Source: an uncultured Clostridia bacterium (GTDB taxonomy: Bacteria > Bacillota > Clostridia > Oscillospirales > Ruminococcaceae). From it: a stretch of 64,000 bases of DNA. Below are positions 35,308 through 43,286 of the stretch, piece by piece (the stretch's first letter is position 1; each line of letters opens with the position of its first letter). The notes under the pieces were generated by a model that saw nothing but the letters and a program-made list of their open reading frames with translations, did not search any database and was not told where the DNA came from. The translations under genes were made by a program, and so were the position numbers. The stretch lies in NCBI GenBank assembly GCA_947589215.1, contig CANQCL010000008.1:24239-88238 (forward strand), in the 5' to 3' direction.

Positions 35308-36831
35308 TTAAAGAGCGCCAAGCTTTTTATAGCTTGCCTTTAGTGCAGGATAAATCTCACAGTAAAGCTGATAGTATTTTTCATACTCAGGTACGTTCTC
35401 AGCTATAGGCTCCTGCGTTTTATCAGTCTTGATTACTGCATTGCAGGCTTCGGGAACGCTGCTGTAAATTCCTGCGCCAACGGTTGCGAGAAGCGCAACG
35501 CCCAGAGCAGGACCTTCTTTGGACGCAACAGTCTTAACAGGACAGTTATACAAATCAGCGAGCATTGAACGCCACAGCGGAGATGTTCCTCCGCCTCCGC
35601 AAGCCATCATATCAGATACGTTTATGTCCATCTCTCTGAATACTTCCACGCAGTCACGAAGTGAATATGATACACCCTCCAAAACAGCACGGAGCATATC
35701 CTTTTTAGTGTGCATGGCTGAAAGACCGAAGAACACGCCTCTTGCGTCGGGGTCTAGGTGAGGAGTTCTCTCGCCCATAAGATAAGGCAGGTAGAGAAGC
35801 CTGTTAGCTCCGACGGGAACAGTTTCAGCCTCTTTGTCCATCAGGTAGTATTCGTCAACGCCCATAAGTGACGCGGTTTCTTTCTCAGCATTGCAGAAGT
35901 TGTCTCTAAACCATTTTAGAGAAAGTCCTGCGCCCTGAGTAACGCCCATAACGTGCCACGAGTTCGGAACAGCCGCACAGCAGGTATGAACACGTCCCTT
36001 TGGGTCTATAGAAATGCTTGATGTATGTGCAAAGACAACACCCGAAGTGCCTATTGTTGTGAACGCTTTTCCGTCCTCGACAACTCCTGTTCCGACAGCG
36101 GCAGCGGCATTATCGCCTGCCCCGCCGACAACTATCGTTCCTTCTTTAAGTCCTGTCAGTTCAGCCATTTTAGCCGTAACTTCGCCTGTTACTTCACAGC
36201 TTTCATAAACCTTTCCTAGAAGGCTCTTATCAATTTCTAAAGCCGATAAAACCTCGTCAGACCAGCATCTGTTCGGAACATTCAAAAGCTGCATTCCCGA
36301 AGCGTCTGAAACCTCAGTTGCGAACTCACCCGTTAGAACATATCTCAGGTAGTCTTTAGGCAGGAGAATATGAGCGCATTTTTCATAAATCTCGGGCTCG
36401 TTGTTTTTTACCCAGAGAATTTTAGCAGCCGTCCAGCCGGTAAGGGCGGGGTTGGCGGTAATCTCGATAAGCTTTTTCTCCCCTAGCTTTTTATTCATTT
36501 CTGCGACTTCTTTAGCGGTTCTCTGATCGCACCAAATAATCGACTTTCTCAAAACATTGCCGTCTTTATCCAGCATAACAAGACCGTGCATTTGTCCTGA
36601 AATTCCAACGCCCTTGACGTCTTCTTTAGAAACTCCGCTTTGCGACATAACAGCCTTGATCGTGTTGATCATAGCGTTTGCCCAGTCGGCAGGGTCTTGT
36701 TCAGCATAGCCGTTCTTTGGCTGATACATAGGGTACTCTATCGTCTTTGAGGCAATAACCTTTCCGCTCTCGTCAAACAGAACGGTTTTAGTACCGCTTG
36801 TACCGCAGTCGACACCAATTACATATGCCAT
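35308..36831 (-). CDS. xylB: Xylulokinase
   Basis: A 507-residue FGGY-family kinase that phosphorylates D-xylulose with ATP. The phosphate motif VDCGTSGTKTVLFD is at residues 6-20, GISGQMHGLV is the xylulose-binding signature, and the C-terminal domain shows GAGDNAAAAVGTG and ACGGGGTSPLWRSMLADLY. AATCGGAGGAAAA precedes the ATG. With tal downstream it feeds xylulose into the pentose phosphate pathway. No xylose isomerase gene is in view. Confidence 0.95.
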   Translation of the reverse strand: MAYVIGVDCGTSGTKTVLFDESGKVIASKTIEYPMYQPKNGYAEQDPADWANAMINTIKAVMSQSGVSKEDVKGVGISGQMHGLVMLDKDGNVLRKSIIWCDQRTAKEVAEMNKKLGEKKLIEITANPALTGWTAAKILWVKNNEPEIYEKCAHILLPKDYLRYVLTGEFATEVSDASGMQLLNVPNRCWSDEVLSALEIDKSLLGKVYESCEVTGEVTAKMAELTGLKEGTIVVGGAGDNAAAAVGTGVVEDGKAFTTIGTSGVVFAHTSSISIDPKGRVHTCCAAVPNSWHVMGVTQGAGLSLKWFRDNFCNAEKETASLMGVDEYYLMDKEAETVPVGANRLLYLPYLMGERTPHLDPDARGVFFGLSAMHTKKDMLRAVLEGVSYSLRDCVEVFREMDINVSDMMACGGGGTSPLWRSMLADLYNCPVKTVASKEGPALGVALLATVGAGIYSSVPEACNAVIKTDKTQEPIAENVPEYEKYYQLYCEIYPALKASYKKLGAL

Positions 36832-36924
36832 TTATTTTTCCTCCGATTTGAAATTTTGTATTTTCTGCCCTTTTATTGTACACTATAAAGCAGGGCTTTG
36901 TCAAACATTTTATGGGGAAATAAG

Positions 36925-36966
36925 AAAACTCCCGACGGCGTTTTAGCCGAAATCGGGAGTTTGATT
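36925..36966. terminator. Terminator of the LRR protein gene
   Basis: A 10-bp stem, 36926-36935 with 36953-36962 (core ACTCCCGA/TCGGGAGT), enclosing an inner CGGC/GCCG hairpin. Confidence 0.87.
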
Positions 36967-36980
36967 TTTATACTATCCTT

Positions 36981-38405
36981 TTATACTTTATATAATGTCT
37001 TTTTACCAACCAAAATCTTAGCATTCTTCAGATTTTTCTTGATCTTTTTCTTACTCAACTGTTTTTTAAGTTGTTTAGCAACCTTCTTGTTTTTTACAAC
37101 GAACTTTATGCCTTTTTTGGTATTTTTAAAACCGCCGGTTGATATTTTTGGAGCTTTCTTTTTGTTTTTGATCGTTATCTTAGAAAGCTTTTTGCAGTTA
37201 TCAAAAGCACTTGAATCTATTTTATTTACTCCGTTGATAGTAATGCTTCTAAGCTGTTTACAATTTTGGAAAGCATAATATCTTATATATTGAACGTTAT
37301 TTGAAAGAATATTTACTTCTCTTAGCGATTTGCAATTTCTAAATGCATTTTTTTCAATTTTACTAACACTCTTAATAGTTATACGTTTACTAAGCTTTTT
37401 ACAGTTGCTAAATGCACCTTGTCCGATAGTGGTTAGATTCTTACCAAATTTCACAGACATTATGCTTGAACCTGCAAATGCTTTGTCACCTATTTCTGTA
37501 ACACTATTAGGAATAGATATCATAGAGAGTTTTGATTTATAGAAAGTAAATCCTCCGATTTTTTTAAGACTGTTAGGTAAAATTATTTTAGTAATGCTTT
37601 TATTACCGTAAAAACATCCTGACAAACTTATTAAGTTGTTAGGTAGCCTAATGTTTTTTAAGGACTTCCAAGTTCCACTCAAATTCTTTAATGTATTTGG
37701 AAGCTGTACATATTGAACATGACCAAAACCAATACCGCCATAGTCTAAAATTTCTTCTACCCCATCAGGAATTATAAGATCTGTGCTTTGATTAAATGAC
37801 ATATATACGGTTTTACCGTCTTTAGACAAAAGCAAATCATTTTTATAGCTATAGTAAGGATTATTTGGGTCAACAGATAGCTTTAAATTTGGACAATTCT
37901 CAAAATAATAAAAATGAACCGAATCATTAAAACCTTTATTTGAATAAACTAAATTACCATTTTGAATATCATGTTCTCTATCTAGCAAAGCGTTTTTTGG
38001 CAAGTTCATTTTCTTTAATGATGTAAACCCATAAAAATGAGATATATTATATATAGTTTCTGGTAATACAATTTCTTGCACGTTATTATATACAGGAGAT
38101 GCAGGTTCTTCTGACAAACTTAAATCAGTTACAGTAAACTCTACTCCGGCATAGGCAACCTTTTCAGGTACTTCAACCTTTTGAATATTTGGAATATCAA
38201 CAACAGTAGCCACATTAGAAATGTATACGGAACCATATTGTGCATAATCCTTTACAATATAAGTAAAATTACCAACCTTTGCTTTTCGTGCATTTACATA
38301 CACATCATATATTCCATCATAGTAGTATGAAAATGCATTACTTGCAAATACACTGACGACCATAACAAACGTAGTTAATAAACAAAATAGTTTTTTGAGT
38401 TTCAT
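36981..38405 (-). CDS. Secreted leucine-rich-repeat protein (BspA type)
   Basis: A 474-residue exported protein. The signal peptide MKLKKLFCLLTTFVMVVSVFASNAFS is split off near residue 26. From about residue 70 it is built of LRR_5/BspA repeats such as LPNSLKKIGGFTFYKSKLSMISIPNSV, some 10-12 units. The last 60 residues are Lys-rich (KNKKVAKQLKKQLSKKKIKK), like the end of the secreted protein at 34.4 kb. BspA-type proteins act in adhesion in other bacteria; the role here is unknown. I start at the ATG at 38405 with AAGGAGG ahead. Confidence 0.88.
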   Translation of the reverse strand: MKLKKLFCLLTTFVMVVSVFASNAFSYYYDGIYDVYVNARKAKVGNFTYIVKDYAQYGSVYISNVATVVDIPNIQKVEVPEKVAYAGVEFTVTDLSLSEEPASPVYNNVQEIVLPETIYNISHFYGFTSLKKMNLPKNALLDREHDIQNGNLVYSNKGFNDSVHFYYFENCPNLKLSVDPNNPYYSYKNDLLLSKDGKTVYMSFNQSTDLIIPDGVEEILDYGGIGFGHVQYVQLPNTLKNLSGTWKSLKNIRLPNNLISLSGCFYGNKSITKIILPNSLKKIGGFTFYKSKLSMISIPNSVTEIGDKAFAGSSIMSVKFGKNLTTIGQGAFSNCKKLSKRITIKSVSKIEKNAFRNCKSLREVNILSNNVQYIRYYAFQNCKQLRSITINGVNKIDSSAFDNCKKLSKITIKNKKKAPKISTGGFKNTKKGIKFVVKNKKVAKQLKKQLSKKKIKKNLKNAKILVGKKTLYKV

Positions 38406-38565
38406 AAAAGTTGCCCTCCTTAATTCTACAATATTTCTACAAATAAATAATATCATTAATATTATCCCAAGTAAAGTAAAATATTTTAAAATCGATTAAT
38501 TTTGTATAATTATACAAATGCAAGGTTCTTTCTTTGTACACTATAACATACCACATATAGATTAT

Positions 38566-39099
38566 CTACTTGCAGTAGTTTTCAATATAGTTGTCGATAC
38601 AGCTCTGAATAACATCTTTTGCAGTTTGTTTTCCCTCTATTTCCTCAATTGCGGTGTCCTTGCCCTCTAAGGTCTTGTATACCGAAAAGAAGTGAGACAT
38701 CTCATCAAAAATATGCTTAGGAAGTTCACTAATATCGCCGTAGCAGTTATACACAGGGTCGTTGAACGGTATTGCGATTATCTTCTCGTCTGAAGAGCCG
38801 CTGTCGTTCATTTTTATAACTCCTATCGGAAAGCAGTTTACAAGAGAAAGAGGCTGAAGCGTTTCCGAGCATAAAACCAAAACGTCTAAAGGGTCGCCGT
38901 CTGATGCGTAGGTTCTTGGGATAAAGCCGTAGTTTGCAGGATAGTGAGTAGATGTGTACAGTATTCTGTCCATCATCAAAAGCCCCGTTTCCTTGTCAAG
39001 TTCATATTTTATTTTTGAACCCTTGGGAATTTCAATAACTGCCGTAAAGTTGTCCTGTGAAACTTTTTTAGGCGAAATGTCGTGCCAGATGTTTGTCAT
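38566..39099 (-). CDS. ppa: Inorganic pyrophosphatase (family I)
   Basis: A 177-residue soluble pyrophosphatase. IEIPKGSKIKYELDKETG (23-40) and DGDPLDVLVL (about 67-76), with the metal-binding Asp residues, are diagnostic, as is YPANYGFIPRTYA. It hydrolyses PPi from biosynthesis to orthophosphate. AAAGGACG precedes the ATG. It follows the 39.1-39.7 kb gene by 30 bases. Confidence 0.95.
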   Translation of the reverse strand: MTNIWHDISPKKVSQDNFTAVIEIPKGSKIKYELDKETGLLMMDRILYTSTHYPANYGFIPRTYASDGDPLDVLVLCSETLQPLSLVNCFPIGVIKMNDSGSSDEKIIAIPFNDPVYNCYGDISELPKHIFDEMSHFFSVYKTLEGKDTAIEEIEGKQTAKDVIQSCIDNYIENYCK

Positions 39100-39129
39100 A
39101 ATAAACGTCCTTTCTTTGTATTTTTACCG

Positions 39130-39744
39130 TTACTCCTCTTTAATTGTTTCATAAAGCGTAAGACCTACCTCTGTTAAGTTTTCTATAACATCAAATACCG
39201 TTTCGCCGTTTAGCTCAACTAAAACCCTGTCGGCAGGATTGCTGTTTGAAAGCAGGCTGTCTATCGTTATAAATTCTTCCGGCTTTACCTTTGGAATGTT
39301 ACTCTCTTTTAAAAGCTTTTCAAAGCCGCTGGTATCATTTTTGTTATAAAGCATAATGTTTTGAAACGGCATAACGTAAATTTCCGTTTCGGTTTCAAGA
39401 GAACAAAAACCGAAGTTTGTTAAGCCGTCGTTAATAAGCAAATCGCCGTATCGCTTTAAAATCGCGTCTGCTACATCGTGAGTTACCTCAAGATTATAAA
39501 TTTGCATATGAGTTCCGCTATCGCCATGCTTTGACAACTCTGTCTCCTGAGCGTCAGTACAGGGAACTTCAATAAAAAAGTAAGGCTTTTTAATCAGCTT
39601 TACAGCCTTTTTTACAATGGATTTTATCCTCTCAGCACTTAATACGCAGTTTATTTCGCTGGCGTTTATTATAGAGTAAGACGTCTTTACTCCGCTTATA
39701 TCTGCGATATTTAAGCCTTCAATAATCTTAAAATTTTCTTGCAT
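39130..39744 (-). CDS. Unrecognised conserved-looking cytosolic protein
   Basis: I do not recognise the family. The 204-residue product has no membrane segment or signal peptide. It looks alpha/beta, with acidic pI and a motif PYFFIEVPCTDAQETEL followed by VTHDVADAILKRYGDLLINDGLTNFGF. AAAGGGTCG precedes the ATG. It shares a strand with ppa 30 bases downstream, so they may form an operon. Coding is supported by length, ribosome site and composition. Confidence 0.75.
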   Translation of the reverse strand: MQENFKIIEGLNIADISGVKTSYSIINASEINCVLSAERIKSIVKKAVKLIKKPYFFIEVPCTDAQETELSKHGDSGTHMQIYNLEVTHDVADAILKRYGDLLINDGLTNFGFCSLETETEIYVMPFQNIMLYNKNDTSGFEKLLKESNIPKVKPEEFITIDSLLSNSNPADRVLVELNGETVFDVIENLTEVGLTLYETIKEE

Positions 39745-39815
39745 ATTTCGACCCTTTCTGTTATACTAATGTTGGTAAAACATCTATATTTGTGCCTCTT
39801 TATGAAAAATATTGT

Positions 39816-39841
39816 TTTCAGTCCAAACAAACGGACTGAAA
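39816..39841. terminator. Hairpin between divergent genes
   Basis: TTTCAGTCC (39816-39824) with GGACTGAAA (39833-39841), 8-nt loop, without a clear T run. It may be an operator or processing site rather than a terminator. Confidence 0.4.
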
Positions 39842-39930
39842 GCCTGTTAAAATGAAGTTGCAGTAAAGGTTTGTGTCTTATTGGTTTTGATTTAAACCTT
39901 ACTGAAAGAATGAAAAAGGAGAGGTTTATA

Positions 39931-40098
39931 ATGATCGATGTTTTAGCATTTATATTACTGGCAGTTTTGGGGTTTGCAGCTATGGGGTGCGTTTATTATT
40001 TGTGTGAGGTTGATAAGTCCTTTGAGGACGACAACCGAAGAAGGATTTTGGTTACTACAAATAAGACTGTAAACAATAACGGCAATGATGCTGCCTGA
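39931..40098 (+). CDS. Small membrane protein upstream of rmuC
   Basis: A 55-residue protein with one membrane segment (about residues 4-26, LAFILLAVLGFAAMGCVYYL) and a charged, then Asn-rich tail. AAAGGAGAGG lies at good spacing before the ATG at 39931, so it is probably made. An in-frame start at 39871 has no ribosome site. rmuC begins 67 bases later and may be cotranscribed. No function known. Confidence 0.65.
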   Translation: MIDVLAFILLAVLGFAAMGCVYYLCEVDKSFEDDNRRRILVTTNKTVNNNGNDAA

Positions 40099-40165
40099 AA
40101 TCGTACATTTTAATGGCAAATACATTATATACGCAACTATATTTAAAGTCAAGGAGAGATAAGAT

Positions 40166-41503
40166 ATGCTTCAACTGATTCTATCTGCCGCATCTGCTTT
40201 AATATCTATAATTTTGTTGATATCGATAGTAGTCATATTACCGAAAAATTCACAGTCAGACGCCAGTGAAGAAAGTGTGCGTCAGATAAAAAGCGATATA
40301 GAAAAAGAGCTTTCTGCATTCAGGCAGGAAATCAACCGCACAACAGGCGATTCAATCAAAAGCTTGGGCGAGATGGTTTCGCAGAACCAGAAGGATTTGA
40401 ATAACACGGTTACAGATAAGCTTTCCGTACTTGATAAAAATTTGTCTGATAAGCAGGAAAATCTTCAAAAGTCGGTTACATATTCGCTCACTCATCAGGA
40501 GGAGAGATTTAAGACTTTTTCTGTTGAAAATGAGCAAAAGCTTGACAATATCCGTACTACTGTTGAAAAAAGACTAGGCTCTCTCCAAGAGGAGAATTCA
40601 AAAAAGCTTGACGAGATGCGTCAGGTCGTAGATGAAAAGCTTCAAAAGACATTGGACGAGCGTATAACACAGTCGTTTAAGTCGGTCAATGACAATCTAC
40701 AGCAGGTATACAAAAGCGTGGGAGAAATGCAGACGCTGGCAACAGGCGTGGGTGATTTAAAAAAGGTCCTTACTAACGTAAAGAGCAGAGGAATTTTGGG
40801 CGAAATTCAGTTAGGCTCTATTTTGTCTGAGATACTTGCCCCCGAGCAGTATGAGGAGAATGTAGAAATAAAAAAGGGAAGCGGAAAGCGTGTTGAGTTT
40901 GCTGTTAAACTTCCTGCCGACGACGATAAGACCGTTTATCTTCCTATTGATTCCAAGTTTCCGGGCGATAGCTATACGCGGCTTGTTGACGCTTATGATA
41001 ACGGTTCAAAGGATGAAATTAATGCTGCTGTCAAAGTATTGCTTGCAACTGTTAAGAATGAGGCAAAGGACATAAATCAAAAGTATATCAGCCCTCCGTA
41101 CTCAACTGATTTTGGTATATTGTTTGTGCCGTTTGAGGGGCTTTATGCCGAGCTTGTAAACAGAGGAATGGTAGAGGAGCTTCAGCGCAGCTACAAGGTC
41201 AATCTCGCAGGACCGAGCACTATGGCGGCATTGCTTAACAGCTTGCAGATGGGCTTTAAAACTCTGGCTATCCAAAAGAGAAGCAGTGAGGTTTGGGAGG
41301 TTCTCGGAGCGGTTAAGACGGAATTCGGCAAGTTTGAGGACGTTATTACCAAAGCTCAGGACAGTCTTAATAAGGCGTCTCGCCAGCTTGACGATTTAGT
41401 AGGAGTTCGCACAAGGGCTATAAACAGAAAGCTTAAAAGCGTTACAACTCTTGAAACGGGCGATATAAAAGCTGATAAGCTGTTAGAGATAGATTCTGAA
41501 TAA
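40166..41503 (+). CDS. rmuC: DNA recombination protein RmuC
   Basis: A 445-residue protein. An N-terminal membrane anchor (about 5-27) is followed by a long coiled coil (about 35-200, heptad-rich with Lys, Glu and Gln). The RmuC nuclease-like domain (about 210-400) then shows KSRGILGEIQLGSILSEILAPEQYEEN, PIDSKFPGDSY and GILFVPFEGLYAEL. RmuC limits recombination at inverted repeats in E. coli; its detailed activity is not settled. AAGGAGAG precedes the ATG. Confidence 0.93.
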   Translation: MLQLILSAASALISIILLISIVVILPKNSQSDASEESVRQIKSDIEKELSAFRQEINRTTGDSIKSLGEMVSQNQKDLNNTVTDKLSVLDKNLSDKQENLQKSVTYSLTHQEERFKTFSVENEQKLDNIRTTVEKRLGSLQEENSKKLDEMRQVVDEKLQKTLDERITQSFKSVNDNLQQVYKSVGEMQTLATGVGDLKKVLTNVKSRGILGEIQLGSILSEILAPEQYEENVEIKKGSGKRVEFAVKLPADDDKTVYLPIDSKFPGDSYTRLVDAYDNGSKDEINAAVKVLLATVKNEAKDINQKYISPPYSTDFGILFVPFEGLYAELVNRGMVEELQRSYKVNLAGPSTMAALLNSLQMGFKTLAIQKRSSEVWEVLGAVKTEFGKFEDVITKAQDSLNKASRQLDDLVGVRTRAINRKLKSVTTLETGDIKADKLLEIDSE

Positions 41504-41507
41504 GCAT

Positions 41508-41544
41508 AAAGACTCTTAGACAAATCCGGTTTAAGAGTCTTTGC
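41508..41544 (+). terminator. Terminator of rmuC
   Basis: A perfect 11-bp stem, AAAGACTCTTA (41508-41518) with TAAGAGTCTTT (41532-41542), 13-nt loop. Confidence 0.85.
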
Positions 41545-41623
41545 GTTGATAAAGTTCTCATAATTTGGTATAATAACGCTGAAAGACATTTTTAGATTTA
41601 AAGCAAAAGGAGATATAACATAT

Positions 41624-43201
41624 ATGAACAAGCCAATGAAAGATACTATGAAAGCAAGCTTGAGAAAAAAATTAAGCTTTTTGTTTTCACGTAAAATAAC
41701 GGTTATCATTCTTTTGCTTATTCAGGCGGGCTTTGTAGTTTTTGCTTTTTTGAGTTTGTATGAACATTTTATTTATATATATCTTGCCTTGACGGCACTA
41801 GCTATTGCTCTTGTGGGTTATATAGCAAGCTCAAATGAAAATGCGGGATATAAGATTGCTTGGCTGGTACCGTTTGTATTGTTTCCGGGTTTTATGGCTT
41901 TGGTGTATATTTTTGTCAAAACTCAGAATTCAAAGCGTTCGTTTAAGAAAATAGTTCAGAAAAAAGTTCTTCAGACAGATAAATATTTAACTCAGAACAA
42001 GGAAATATTTAACGGCATTTTGGAAAATGAGGATAAATCATTTGCAAGATTGTCAAATTATATAGCGAACTTCGGTAAATTTCCGACATACAGAAACACT
42101 ACGGCTCAGTATTTCAAAAACGGTCAAGAGCAGTTTAAGGTGCTTCTTGAAGAACTTAATAAGGCAAAGCACTTTATATTTATAGAGTATTTTATAGTTG
42201 AGAAGGGCACAATGTGGAGTCAGATCCTTAAAATCCTTTTGAAAAAGGTCAAGGAGGGAGTAGACGTAAGATTTATGTACGATGGTGTAGGCGCACAGAC
42301 GATACTTCCCGGCAAATATGACGAAACATTAAGGTATTATGGTATAAAGTGCAAGGTGTTCAATCCGTTTGTACCGTTTATGACGACTGTTCAAAACAAC
42401 CGTGACCACAGAAAAATCGTGGTGATTGACGGGCATACGGCATTTACAGGAGGCACTAATTTAGCTGACGAGTATATTAATAAAAAGGTCAAATACGGTT
42501 ACTGGAAGGATTCCGCAGTTATGATAAAAGGCGAGGCGGTATGGAGCTTTACAATGATGTTTTTTCAGATGTGGGAGCTTGACGAAAAGGAGTCTGCAAA
42601 TTATATAGATTTTTCTCCGCACAAATATCATTATGACAGCTTTGAAACCGACGGATATGTTATACCTTACGGTGATTCGCCTTTAGACAATGAACCTTTG
42701 GGAAAAATGATTTATCTTGACATTATAAACAAGGCGAAGGACTATGTTTACTTTACAGCGCCCTATTTGATTTTAGACGGCGAGCTTACGACCGCTTTAG
42801 GCTACGCGGCAAAAAGCGGCGTGGACGTAAAAATAGTTGTTCCGGGAATTCCGGACAAATGGTATATTCAGAAGATTTCAAACTGTTATTACAAGGAGCT
42901 TTTAGATAAGGGAGTGAAATTTTATCGTTTTAAGCCTGGTTTTGTTCACACAAAAGACTGTGTTTCGGACGATAAAATCGCAACTGTGGGAACGGTCAAT
43001 TTGGATTACAGGAGTTTGTATCTCCATTTTGAGGACGGTGCTGTATTTTATAAAAACGGAATAGTCGCAGATGTTAAGAAAGATATTACGGAGATGATTG
43101 AAAAACATTGCACTGAAATTACAATCAGAGATTTGAATGACAGAAATATTTTTGACAAGATTTTCAGCGGTATTTTGAAAATATTCGGTCCGTTAATGTA
43201 A
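41624..43201 (+). CDS. cls: Cardiolipin synthase
   Basis: A 525-residue membrane enzyme that joins two phosphatidylglycerols to cardiolipin and glycerol. Two to three N-terminal membrane segments (about 25-105) are followed by two phospholipase D motifs: NRDHRKIVVIDGHTAFTGG, and VHTKDCVSDDKIATVGTVNLDYRS, each with HxK and a downstream Asp. AAGGAG precedes the ATG. Monocistronic between two terminators. Confidence 0.94.
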   Translation: MNKPMKDTMKASLRKKLSFLFSRKITVIILLLIQAGFVVFAFLSLYEHFIYIYLALTALAIALVGYIASSNENAGYKIAWLVPFVLFPGFMALVYIFVKTQNSKRSFKKIVQKKVLQTDKYLTQNKEIFNGILENEDKSFARLSNYIANFGKFPTYRNTTAQYFKNGQEQFKVLLEELNKAKHFIFIEYFIVEKGTMWSQILKILLKKVKEGVDVRFMYDGVGAQTILPGKYDETLRYYGIKCKVFNPFVPFMTTVQNNRDHRKIVVIDGHTAFTGGTNLADEYINKKVKYGYWKDSAVMIKGEAVWSFTMMFFQMWELDEKESANYIDFSPHKYHYDSFETDGYVIPYGDSPLDNEPLGKMIYLDIINKAKDYVYFTAPYLILDGELTTALGYAAKSGVDVKIVVPGIPDKWYIQKISNCYYKELLDKGVKFYRFKPGFVHTKDCVSDDKIATVGTVNLDYRSLYLHFEDGAVFYKNGIVADVKKDITEMIEKHCTEITIRDLNDRNIFDKIFSGILKIFGPLM

Positions 43202-43212
43202 AATATCAATAA

Positions 43213-43244
43213 AAAAGGAGCAGAATAACTGCTCCTTTTTATTT
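43213..43244. terminator. Bidirectional terminator between cls and glgP
   Basis: AAAAGGAGCA (43213-43222) with TGCTCCTTTT (43230-43239), 7-nt loop. Confidence 0.9.
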
Positions 43245-43286
43245 TAATAAGAGTTTTTAACTCAATTCCAGCTTTTTCTTGTTGAT

